NCBI GenBank assembly: GCA_025980765.1
Contig: JAICXB010000037.1
Coordinates: forward strand, 1-36,000
Direction of reading: 5' to 3'
DNA: 36,000 nt
From: Terriglobales bacterium
GTDB taxonomy: Bacteria; Acidobacteriota; Terriglobia; Terriglobales; Acidobacteriaceae
The notes under the pieces are model-generated. The model was given only the letters and a program-made list of their open reading frames with translations, was not told the DNA's origin and searched no databases. Shown here one piece after another: positions 1-7,043 of the stretch. How positions within the stretch are numbered: position 1 is the first letter of the stretch; the number at the start of each line of letters is the position of its first letter. Made by a program: the position numbers and the translations under genes.

Positions 1-43
1 CTTGTTGACCACTCGGATGAAAATCACAGCCTATAATCCACAT
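1..43 (-). mobile_element. IS110-family transposase, N-terminal fragment (runs off left edge)
   Basis: The complement strand reads an ATG at 43-41 followed by MWIIGCDFHPSGQQ, open to the window edge. A start of the form M-x-I-I-G-C-D-F-H-P is characteristic of IS110-family (DEDD, RuvC-like) transposases; the Asp in GCDFHP would be the first acidic catalytic residue. A good Shine-Dalgarno (AAAGGAG, six bases before the ATG) supports this start. IS110 enzymes are recombinases guided by an RNA encoded in the non-coding end of the element. Only 14 codons are visible, so completeness cannot be judged. Confidence 0.72.
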
Positions 44-366
44 GACTGGCTCCTTTCGCCCGAGCGACTTGGTCTTTAAAGCAACCTCAGTCTACTCGGC
101 GTCTGGAGCCGTCGTGGTTATGTAATCAAGCGAGGGCGAACGCCCGAGTCGAAGGACCCCTACAATCTATCTCGCCAGAAGTGCCGATCTAAGTTTCGTG
201 AAGAAATCGGACTCGCTATGCTGACTGCCCGCCAAACGCGTGAAGGGCGTACAAGCGTTAACATCCTTGGGGTCCTTCGATTCGGGCGTTCGCCCTCACT
301 CAGGATGACAGGAAATTGAAAAGAATCGCAGCAACTCTGATCAAGGCATCATTTTTGAAACATGCC
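44..366. other. Non-coding region upstream of the IS110 transposase
   Basis: This 323-base stretch has no convincing gene. It holds the region upstream of the transposase and a paired-arm palindromic repeat. In IS110-group elements the non-coding left end before the transposase encodes the bridge RNA, so a minus-strand RNA here is possible. I cannot place the element boundary from one sequence. The 66 bases nearest eutC show no clear terminator. Confidence 0.4.
131..298. repeat. Paired-arm palindromic repeat (REP-like)
   Basis: Arm 131-160 and arm 269-298 are reverse complements at 28 of 30 positions, separated by 108 bases. Each arm contains its own short palindrome (GGGCGAACGCCC). The right arm continues into CTCAGGATGACA, the same word that borders the repeat at 34441-34624, so both belong to one intergenic repeat type built on TCATCCTGA and CGAAGGA blocks. 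Confidence 0.8.
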
Positions 367-1098
367 CTAGAGATCCTCCGCCAACCCGACGCCGCTTCTC
401 CCGGCGCGACTCATCCTTTGCGCTAAATCAAGAATCCGATCCGCCGCTTCCACGGCAGTTACGCCACGTGCGTGAATATTCGAGACAAGGTTTCGATCTG
501 CATCGGTGTGCTTCGCTCCGGGTCCATAAGCCATGTAAGCAGACAGGCTTTCGGCTGTGGCCAATCCCGGGCGCTCGCCGATCAGCAACACCAGCACTCG
601 GGGCCGAAGCAGTTCGCCGACTTCATTCATGATGCCGACGCGGCAGTGACGAACAACGAAAGGCTGTCCGAGACTCCAGCCACGCGCTTCAGCTCTTTCC
701 GCCAGAACGGGTAATAAGGATGGAACCTGCGCAGCCACTGCGGTAACCGACAATCCGTCGCCGATAACGATCTGAAAATCGGGGCTTGCACTGCAGCGGG
801 CACAGACTTCCGCCCGCGACTGCTCGTTGAATCGGCGCCCGAGATCGGGACGCAACAGATATTCGTCTTTCGAGCGCGCTTGCGAACAGACTTCGAACAA
901 TCCAAATCGCACGCCGAGTTTTAGACCGATATGGGACTGCAGATCGAGTTCTGCGCGGACTGCGTCGCGGGCTGCGGCGTGCGCTGTGCGCAGCTGGAGC
1001 TGAGTTTCTGTGCGATAGGCGGCGCCGGAGCGCCCGCTAAGCAGCCGCGCCGGCGTGCGCAGGCGAATTTGCTCGAAAAGTTTTGGCAGCTCAGGCAT
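367..1098 (-). CDS. eutC: Ethanolamine ammonia-lyase, small subunit
   Basis: EutC is the small subunit of adenosylcobalamin-dependent ethanolamine ammonia-lyase, which with EutB converts ethanolamine to acetaldehyde and ammonia in the cytoplasm. The 243-residue product carries recognisable EutC blocks: VIGDGLS followed by a helix and LLPVL, RHCRVGIMNEVG, LLIGERPGLATAESLSAYM and NLVSNIHARG. It is shorter than the enterobacterial protein (about 295 residues), mainly through a shorter N-terminal extension, as in many soil bacteria. The start ATG lies three bases after the eutB stop (TGAGCGATG), so translation is probably coupled; there is no strong separate ribosome site. No shell-protein or other eut genes are adjacent. 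Confidence 0.95.
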   Translation of the reverse strand: MPELPKLFEQIRLRTPARLLSGRSGAAYRTETQLQLRTAHAAARDAVRAELDLQSHIGLKLGVRFGLFEVCSQARSKDEYLLRPDLGRRFNEQSRAEVCARCSASPDFQIVIGDGLSVTAVAAQVPSLLPVLAERAEARGWSLGQPFVVRHCRVGIMNEVGELLRPRVLVLLIGERPGLATAESLSAYMAYGPGAKHTDADRNLVSNIHARGVTAVEAADRILDLAQRMSRAGRSGVGLAEDL

Positions 1099-1101
1099 CG
1101 C

Positions 1102-2472
1102 TCACGAACCGATCAGGGCTTCAGCTTTGCCCATCAATGCATTGCGTGTGGCCGGCTCGAGGGCCGCCGGCTCATCGTCGCGATAAATGCCTCGACTCTG
1201 CAGCCAGGCAAGGAACTCCGGCGCCGGTTTGAGCTGGAACAAACGCCGCATGCCCAGTGCATCGTGGTAGCTGGTGGATTGATAGTTCAACATCACGTCA
1301 TCGGAGCAGGGTACGCCCATGAAATAGTTGCATCCGGCGGCAGTGAGCAGCACCATCAGATTATCGGCTGAGTTCTGGTCGGCCTCAGCGTGATTGGTGT
1401 AACACACGTCGCATCCCATCGGCAGTCCCAGCAGCTTGCCCATGAAGTGGTCTTCGAGGCCGGCGCGGATGATTTGGCGCTCGTCATACAGGTATTCCGG
1501 CCCAATAAATCCGACCACGCTGTTCACCAGAAACGGATCAAATGTTCGGGCTACTCCATAGGCCCGCGCCTCCAGCGTGAGCTGATCGATTCCATGGTGC
1601 GCCTCTGCGGACAGCGCGCTTCCCTGTCCGGTTTCGAAGTACATAACCTGATCGCCCAGCCAGTTCACGTCTCTTCTATTGCGATGATGTTCGAGAGTGC
1701 GTTCGCGCGCTTCGGCTAGCAGGGAAAGAGAAAGGCCGAAGCTGCGGTTCGCGTCTTCGGTTCCGGCAATGGATTGGAACATCAGATCGACAGGCGCGCC
1801 TCGCTCCATCGCGGCGAGTTGTGTGGTGATGTGGCCGAGACAACAAGTTTGCGTCGGAATCTCATAGGCGCTGACCAATCGCTGCAGCGCGTGCAGAATC
1901 GCACTCACAGTCGCCACAGAGTCGTTCGCGGGATTCACGCCGATCACCGCGTCTCCGCAACCGTAGAGCAGGCCCTCGAAGGCTGCCAGCAGGATGCCGC
2001 CAATATCATCCGCCGGGTGGTTGGGTTGGGTGCGGATTGCCAGCACGCCGCGCTCGCCCAGGGTATTGCGGCATCGCGTCACGTTGCGGATCTTTGACGC
2101 GGCGAGCACCAGGTCTTTGTTGCTCATGATCTTGGCAACCGCCGCTGCCATTTCGGGAAGAATGCCGGGCCGCAGCCGCCGCAGGTCCGCTTCCGTAGCC
2201 AGGTCACCGAGAACGTATTCGCGAAACTCGCCGACCGTCATGCTGCGAATGGGCGCAAATGCCTGTTCGTCGAAGTGGTCCCAGATCAGGCGAGTGACAT
2301 CATCTTCGAGCAGCGGGCGAGCCAGGATTTCGGAAAGCGGCAGGTCGGCGAGCTGGCATTTGGCCGCCACCCGCTCCTTCTCGGAGCGCGCGGCAATTCC
2401 GGCAAGCTGGTCGCCGGACTTGATGTCGTTGGCTCGGGCAAAGAGTTCGCGCAAATCGGAAGAGGCAGACAT
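1102..2472 (-). CDS. eutB: Ethanolamine ammonia-lyase, large subunit
   Basis: EutB is the catalytic TIM-barrel subunit of ethanolamine ammonia-lyase. Its 456 residues match the normal family length. Typical blocks are RTQPNHPADD, DLMFQSIAGTEDANRSFG, FETGQGSALSAEAHHGIDQ, GPEYLYDERQI, LGLPMGCDVCYTNHAEADQN and MLNYQSTSYHD, the last two in the barrel region that binds substrate and cobalamin. Together with eutC it should release usable nitrogen and carbon from phospholipid-derived ethanolamine. The ATG at 2472 has only a weak AGGG element about ten bases upstream. The 418 bases upstream hold a dispersed repeat rather than an obvious regulator site, and I saw no B12-riboswitch box. Confidence 0.96.
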   Translation of the reverse strand: MSASSDLRELFARANDIKSGDQLAGIAARSEKERVAAKCQLADLPLSEILARPLLEDDVTRLIWDHFDEQAFAPIRSMTVGEFREYVLGDLATEADLRRLRPGILPEMAAAVAKIMSNKDLVLAASKIRNVTRCRNTLGERGVLAIRTQPNHPADDIGGILLAAFEGLLYGCGDAVIGVNPANDSVATVSAILHALQRLVSAYEIPTQTCCLGHITTQLAAMERGAPVDLMFQSIAGTEDANRSFGLSLSLLAEARERTLEHHRNRRDVNWLGDQVMYFETGQGSALSAEAHHGIDQLTLEARAYGVARTFDPFLVNSVVGFIGPEYLYDERQIIRAGLEDHFMGKLLGLPMGCDVCYTNHAEADQNSADNLMVLLTAAGCNYFMGVPCSDDVMLNYQSTSYHDALGMRRLFQLKPAPEFLAWLQSRGIYRDDEPAALEPATRNALMGKAEALIGS

Positions 2473-2890
2473 GGCGATAGCCCTACATTATGGCCCTGCG
2501 ACTGATCGCAGGTAGATCCTCAACGGCGGCGGACCGATCAATTTGGGGAGATCTGGGTCATGTCCAGGGCTGTCCAATTAGCGGATGAGAGGCCTGCCTA
2601 GCGGTAACCGACTGGGGCTGTGGAAATCTCGCGGCTTTCCTGTTCGTTTCCTGTTCGTTTCCTGATAATTTCTTGAATTTTCCAGGAACTTCCCTGTAAG
2701 GCTCAGATTCGGAATGTCTTACGGCTATTTTGCGGCCTTTCCTGCTCCTATCCTGTTCGTTTCCTCAGCAAAACGCAGAAATCGCGATTTTTGGGCAGAA
2801 TTTGAAGGTTCAGCAAGCTGCGGACAAATTTCCCGGGTATTTTCCCCTGTTCTCAGGAAAGGCCGGCAATATGGGACGGGCAAGAACCGT
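2473..2890. other. Intergenic region between MFS gene and eutB
   Basis: This 418-base gap separates two minus-strand genes. Most of it (2636-2861) is one copy of the large dispersed repeat. I see no convincing gene; short reading frames here simply translate the repeat. A promoter for eutBC should lie at about 2480-2630, but no consensus-like pair stands out. Confidence 0.6.
2636..2861 (+). repeat. Large dispersed repeat, copy A (TTTCCTG-rich)
   Basis: This begins with tandem TTTCCTGTTCG units, passes through GCGATTTTTGGGCAGAATT and ends with CCCCTGTTCTCAGGAAAG. The same succession of blocks in the same order and similar spacing occurs on the opposite strand at 13071-13284. Matching blocks include TTTCCTCAGC, AAATCGCGA, TTTTGGGCAGAATT and CTGTTCTCAGGAAAG. 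Copies differ at many other positions, so they are old or constrained only in parts. Confidence 0.8.
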
Positions 2891-4111
2891 TCATCCGCCC
2901 TTGCCAAAGGCAACGCCCTTTGCTTCCGGGCCGAGAGCGACGACTATGCACGCGGCGATGAGAACGGTGGCTGCGACCACCGACATTGCGGTCGAATATG
3001 TAAGTTGCTTCGCCAACACCGCTTCCATGTATGGGGCGCGCGCGGCGAAGAGCACGCCCAACTGGTAGGCAAACCCGGGAAAGAATCCGCGCAGGGCTCC
3101 GGGAGAGAGCTCGTTGATGTGCGCCGGAATCACTCCCCAGGCGCCCTGCACCATGAACTGCATGACAAATGCTCCCAGAGTGATCAGGCCCGTCGTGGGC
3201 GCGAGAATCCATAGTGGGACACTGGCTGCTCCGAGCAGCGCCGCAGTAATCATGGCGCGCTTGCGCCCCTTGTGGTCGGAGTAAAAGCCGAAGGCCAGCC
3301 CTCCAGAAATGGCGCCCAGCATGGAAATAATGGTGATGATGGCGGTCAGGTGCGGCGAGAAATGTCGCTGCTGCTGCAGGAAGGTGGGATACATGTCCTG
3401 CGTGCCGTGAGACATCAGGTTCATCACGGTCATCAGGACCACCAGATAGACAAATCGCTTCCAGTTTTGCGCGATGAGGCGGCGGTAGTTTTTCCAGTCA
3501 GTGCGCGACTCGTGCCACGACTCCGGCTCTTTCACCTTGGCGCGAATGAATAGCGACAGCAGCGCCGGCAGGCCGCCGACAAAGAACAAAGCTCGCCATC
3601 CCCAGCGCGGATAGATGGTGTAATAAGCAATCGCCGCCAGCAGGTATCCCAGCGCGTAGCCTTCCTGCAACAATCCAGAAAGTAGTCCGCGCCAGCGCGG
3701 CGGCACCGATTCCATGGTGAGCGAAGCGCCGACACCCCACTCGCCGCCCATGCCAATGCCATAAAGAAGCCGCAGAACAAAAAACGCGGTGTAGCTGGGC
3801 GCGAAGCCGGAGAGCACTTCAATGACGGAATAGAAAATGATGTCGAGCATCAGCGGCAGTCGCCGGCCGTAGCGGTCGGCCAGAAGGCCGAAGATCAGCG
3901 CGCCAACTGGACGTGTCGCCAGACTGGCAACGATGGTGGCGGCAATTTTCGGAATATCGCGATGAAAATCTCGGGCTACATCGGCGAGAACAAAAGTGAG
4001 GACAAAGAAATCAAACGCATCGAGCGTCCAGCCAAGGAATCCGGCGAGAAGCGCGTTGCGCTGGTTGGAGCTGTCACCGGACGTCATGGACTTTGTGGAC
4101 GTAGTGGACAT
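2891..4111 (-). CDS. MFS transporter (sialate/carboxylate:H+ symporter-like)
   Basis: A 406-residue, 12-helix major facilitator transporter of the inner membrane. The segment GWTLDAFDFF in helix 1 and the loop 2-3 signature GLLADRYGRRLPLM resemble the metabolite:H+ symporter branch that includes NanT and lactate/carboxylate carriers. A second MFS-type loop follows mid-protein (GFYSDHKGRKRAM). It starts 43 bases after the sensor-kinase stop on the same strand, so it may belong to the two-component operon. eutB lies 418 bases downstream, so transport of ethanolamine is unsupported. The first ATG (4111) has no ribosome site and sits in a GTCCAC-rich repeat; the ATG eight codons later (4087) is an alternative. 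Substrate unknown. Confidence 0.85.
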   Translation of the reverse strand: MSTTSTKSMTSGDSSNQRNALLAGFLGWTLDAFDFFVLTFVLADVARDFHRDIPKIAATIVASLATRPVGALIFGLLADRYGRRLPLMLDIIFYSVIEVLSGFAPSYTAFFVLRLLYGIGMGGEWGVGASLTMESVPPRWRGLLSGLLQEGYALGYLLAAIAYYTIYPRWGWRALFFVGGLPALLSLFIRAKVKEPESWHESRTDWKNYRRLIAQNWKRFVYLVVLMTVMNLMSHGTQDMYPTFLQQQRHFSPHLTAIITIISMLGAISGGLAFGFYSDHKGRKRAMITAALLGAASVPLWILAPTTGLITLGAFVMQFMVQGAWGVIPAHINELSPGALRGFFPGFAYQLGVLFAARAPYMEAVLAKQLTYSTAMSVVAATVLIAACIVVALGPEAKGVAFGKGG

Positions 4112-4147
4112 CGTTCGGTTGAGTCACCAAGTCCACTCTGTCCACTG
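4088..4147. repeat. GTCCAC/GTGGAC microrepeat across MFS start
   Basis: The words GTGGAC and GTCCAC recur at irregular spacing from the first MFS codons (4088-4111) through the gap toward the kinase gene, in both orientations. They encode part of the Ser/Thr/Lys-rich start of the transporter as now read. This makes the true translation start uncertain. Confidence 0.5.
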
Positions 4148-4154
4148 AGAGAAG

Positions 4155-5513
4155 TCAAACGGCGACGGTCGCCATGGGAAGCGTGATCTCTACTTGAAAG
4201 CCGCCGTCTTTCACATTGGTCGCAGTAATTTTTCCGTTGTGCAGTTTGATGGCGCGCTCGGCGATGGCCAGTCCCAGTCCGACTCCTCCGGTGCGCCGCT
4301 CGCGCGAGGTATCTACGCGGTAGAAAGGCTTGAAAACATTTTCCAGTTCGGCTTGCGGAACGCCCGGGCCGTGGTCCTGGACCAGAACTTTTACCTGCGC
4401 TGGCTCCGATGAATTGCAATCCGCGCTGACTTGTACAGTCGTGCCCGGCTCGGTGTAACGGATGGCATTGCGAACGACGTTCTCGAACGCGCTCCGCAAT
4501 AATTCAGGATCGCCTTCGATCCAGCAGTCCGGCATGGGGCTCAGCTCCACCGAACAACTGCGGGATTGGGCCTCGATCTGCACATCGGCAACGATCTCGG
4601 CCAGCAATTCGGGAAGCTGAACCGCGCTGCTCTCCTTGGGGCCCTCTCCTGCTTCCAGGCGCGACAGCGTCAACAACATGCCTACCAAACTGCTCAGGCG
4701 TTCAGTCTCGCGCTCGATGCGATTCAGAGTTGGCGCGAGTTCTTCACCGGCATCGCTGCGGGTGAGGTCGAGCGCAAGCTTCAGTCGGGTCAATGGCGAG
4801 CGCAACTCATGGGACACATCACTGATAAGGCGCTGCTGCGCGCCGATCAAAATCTCGAGACGCTCCGCCATGAAATCGAAGTCTTTAACTAATTGACCGA
4901 CTTCATCATGCTGCTCCGCCAAGCCGCCGCCTGCGCGTGCGGTGAATTCGCCCGTCGCAATCTTCTGCGCCGCCGCGCGCAGTCGGGTTATCGGACGAGT
5001 GAGATAACGCGCCAGAAACGCCGAAATCAGACCGGAGATGATGATGGCCAGCAGCAAGCGCTTAAAAATCGGACCGCGGACTAGCGGAGGCTCGTAGCGA
5101 CGCAACTCCAGCAATCCGAGATAATCGCTCTTTCCATGCAGCACGCCGGTTACCGCGAAGTGTTCCTTCCCGATTGTGCGAAAGTCGACGGAACCCGGCT
5201 CCGGCAATGGCCCAATGTTGAAGTGTTTCACTTTGGCATCGCACAGGACCGTCCCATTCGGATCCAATAATTGCAGCGGCATGCGGCCAGGCTCAACCGA
5301 CTTTTCTCCCGCTTGCAGCGCAGGGCACCCGCCGGAATCGTATGCCTTGATAAGAATCTCAGCATTGGAAAGCACCGCCGGGGTCAGTCCGCGGTGTACG
5401 GCGGAGTGAATATCGGAATTAGTGGGACGTTGCGCCGTGGCCATGAACACACCAACGATGAGCGCAGTCGAAATCCAGAACGAGGCGAAGATCTTGAAAA
5501 ACAGGCTTCTCAT
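4155..5513 (-). CDS. Sensor histidine kinase, CpxA-like
   Basis: A 452-residue membrane sensor kinase. Helix 1 is at about residues 7-27, an extracytoplasmic sensing domain at 28-150, helix 2 at 151-171 and HAMP at 172-225. The H-box (SDVSHELRSPLTRLKL) has the phospho-acceptor His235. The ATP domain shows the N box (NVVRNAIRY, 345-353), G1 (DHGPGVP, 380-386), F box (FKPFYR) and G2 (GVGLGLAI, near 410). The H-box and domain order resemble CpxA, an envelope-stress kinase. Its ATG directly follows the regulator's TAA with no gap, so the pair is co-translated. The periplasmic domain (GGCPALQAGEK) is not one I recognise, so the signal is unknown. Confidence 0.93.
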   Translation of the reverse strand: MRSLFFKIFASFWISTALIVGVFMATAQRPTNSDIHSAVHRGLTPAVLSNAEILIKAYDSGGCPALQAGEKSVEPGRMPLQLLDPNGTVLCDAKVKHFNIGPLPEPGSVDFRTIGKEHFAVTGVLHGKSDYLGLLELRRYEPPLVRGPIFKRLLLAIIISGLISAFLARYLTRPITRLRAAAQKIATGEFTARAGGGLAEQHDEVGQLVKDFDFMAERLEILIGAQQRLISDVSHELRSPLTRLKLALDLTRSDAGEELAPTLNRIERETERLSSLVGMLLTLSRLEAGEGPKESSAVQLPELLAEIVADVQIEAQSRSCSVELSPMPDCWIEGDPELLRSAFENVVRNAIRYTEPGTTVQVSADCNSSEPAQVKVLVQDHGPGVPQAELENVFKPFYRVDTSRERRTGGVGLGLAIAERAIKLHNGKITATNVKDGGFQVEITLPMATVAV

Positions 5514-6284
5514 TTACGCCTTCATCTGCTTCTCTTTGACGCTCACCGAAGCTGCGGCCACATACATGTATCCAGTATTGCGGATGGTCTTAATGCGCTC
5601 TCGTCCATTGGGAAGCGTTCCCAATTTCTTGCGCAACTTGCTGATGTGAACATCGATGCTGCGATCGAATGGGCTCAACTCCCGTCCCAAAACGGAGGTT
5701 GCGATGTCATCCCGAGTGACCACGCTGCCGGCAGAGCGCAGCAGGACTTCGAGCAGGTTGAATTCTACCGTGGTCACATCCAGCACGTGCGCGTTGAGAA
5801 GAACGGTGCGCGATCCTGGATCGAGCTCGACATCGCCTACGGTGACGGGCTGCTTCCCGCTGCTCCCGCGATCTCGAGAATTGCGGCGGCTAATGGCGCG
5901 AATGCGGGCCAGCAACTCGCGGGCGTTGAACGGCTTTGATAAATAATCATCCGCCCCAATCTCCAGGCCGACGATGCGGTCCATTTCGTCGCCGCGCGCG
6001 GTGAGCAACACAACCGGAACATCGGACGAAGTTCGCAGCTCGCGCAGCAGGTCAAAACCGTTCATCCCGGGAAGCATCACATCCAGCACAATCAACTGCG
6101 GTCCGCCAGTGCGCGCCCGGTCCAATCCGCGCACCCCGTGCTGAACCGTTTCCACCTCGAAACCCTCTTTGTGCAGGTATTCCGATAGCATTTCGCAGAG
6201 TTCCGCGTCATCGTCGATAATCAGGATCTTTTCCAACATGCCCTTAGCAGCATTGTGGCACGTCTGCAGCGGCGGCATCGTCAT
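5514..6284 (-). CDS. OmpR-family response regulator, CpxR-like
   Basis: A two-domain DNA-binding response regulator. The receiver has the acidic pocket in ILIIDDD and the phospho-acceptor Asp in LIVLDVMLPGMNG (residue 68 of the long form), with the switch Thr in VVLLTARGD and Lys in LSKPFNARELLARI. The C-terminal winged helix (TTVEFNLLEVLL, LSPFDRSIDVHISKLRKKLG) is close to CpxR, including the PFDR-IDxHIS stretch. Alignment with the family favours the ATG at 6239 (MLEKILIIDDD), but its ribosome site is poor. The ATG codons at 6284 and 6278 sit behind a strong AAAGGTAAAGG. I keep the longer form and flag the conflict. Confidence 0.93.
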   Translation of the reverse strand: MTMPPLQTCHNAAKGMLEKILIIDDDAELCEMLSEYLHKEGFEVETVQHGVRGLDRARTGGPQLIVLDVMLPGMNGFDLLRELRTSSDVPVVLLTARGDEMDRIVGLEIGADDYLSKPFNARELLARIRAISRRNSRDRGSSGKQPVTVGDVELDPGSRTVLLNAHVLDVTTVEFNLLEVLLRSAGSVVTRDDIATSVLGRELSPFDRSIDVHISKLRKKLGTLPNGRERIKTIRNTGYMYVAAASVSVKEKQMKA

Positions 6285-6369
6285 CCTTTACCTTTTTTTA
6301 CACCCGCACAGCACCTTTTAAGGATTATCGAGCGCTGCAAATGGTCTTATTAGCTGAACACTAGCCGTC

Positions 6370-6468
6370 CATGAGAGCCGCGGGATCCGGGACAAAGTTT
6401 TGTGGTCTCTCCTGGTCGTCCTCGACGACGTGAGCGGAGGCGATGGCCTGATCGTCTCCGCTCGTTTT
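6370..6468 (+). ncRNA. Structured leader with terminator-like hairpin
   Basis: On the plus strand, GAGAGCC (near 6372) can pair with GGTCTCTC near 6402, enclosing a small ACAA/TTGT hairpin. It is followed by a 13-bp stem (6432-6444 with 6451-6463, one G-U pair, loop GGCCTG) and then GTTTT. This looks like an attenuator or short RNA ending 29 bases before the small membrane-protein gene at 6497. No known riboswitch class is recognised and the promoter is not clear. Confidence 0.4.
6432..6468 (+). terminator. Terminator-like hairpin before small membrane gene
   Basis: A 13-bp stem with a six-base loop, followed by GTTTT. The short U run makes it a weaker intrinsic terminator than the one at 25580. 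It lies in a leader rather than after a gene. Confidence 0.45.
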
Positions 6469-6496
6469 CACGCTCCGTGCCCTCAGGAGGTGCGCC

Positions 6497-6787
6497 GTGC
6501 AATCTGGAACCTGGGAAATAATCGCCGATACCCTTTACTGGATCCAGCTAGTCTGGGTGCTTTCCGGCTTTGTACTCATGGCTTACCTCGCACTACGAGT
6601 GTTCCCGTGGCGGAATGAGACGCAAGATGCGCCGCCTTCGAGGCGCGTGCTCGGCTGGCAAACCGAACAACAACTTCCATCGGCAAATGTTGTTTCTCCA
6701 CTCGGCCGGATCGGCAAACAGACAATTACGGCGGGTAGCTACCGATTTGACTGGAACTATGCTCGCCCTGCAGACCGAGATATCTGA
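6497..6787 (+). CDS. Small single-pass membrane protein, unknown
   Basis: A 96-residue ORF starting with GTG and preceded by an excellent AGGAGG at 6485-6490, six bases upstream. Residues 13-36 form one hydrophobic helix (LYWIQLVWVLSGFVLMAYLA) ending in RVFPWRNE, a positive-inside type stop. The rest is polar and unremarkable, so the protein probably sits in the inner membrane with a soluble tail. I do not recognise the family. The upstream hairpin suggests regulated expression. The real end could be earlier if the tail contains a sequencing frameshift. Confidence 0.55.
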   Translation: MQSGTWEIIADTLYWIQLVWVLSGFVLMAYLALRVFPWRNETQDAPPSRRVLGWQTEQQLPSANVVSPLGRIGKQTITAGSYRFDWNYARPADRDI

Positions 6788-6981
6788 GACATTGAGACAC
6801 GTCACGCGAATCTCTATGCGAACGTGGCACGCGCCCTCGTCTGTGTTCGGCATTGTCACAGCCGAGCGGGTGTAACACACGCGATGCGAGATCGGACATG
6901 GCAGTCTATCCCCCACTTCAATTTCGGCACACAACTTCATGCGGGCGCAACGTTTCCACTTGGAGCGGCCTCTCAATGAAG

Positions 6982-6996
6982 AGACGCGTTGCGTCT
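6982..6996. other. Short perfect hairpin in gap before beta-barrel gene
   Basis: AGACGC, loop GTT, then GCGTCT form a small perfect hairpin within the 256-base gap at 6788-7043. A second imperfect stem (TTCGGC with GCCGAG, near 6848-6870) precedes it. No T tract follows either one, so termination is doubtful. Confidence 0.35.
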
Positions 6997-7043
6997 GAAC
7001 CGTGACCCAGTTCGTATTGAATTCGTTATCTCGGAGGAATCTC

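Noticed and set aside
5271..5939. 222-codon plus-strand frame opposite the kinase/regulator junction
   Set aside because: It spans two well-defined genes on the other strand and has no ribosome site or signature.
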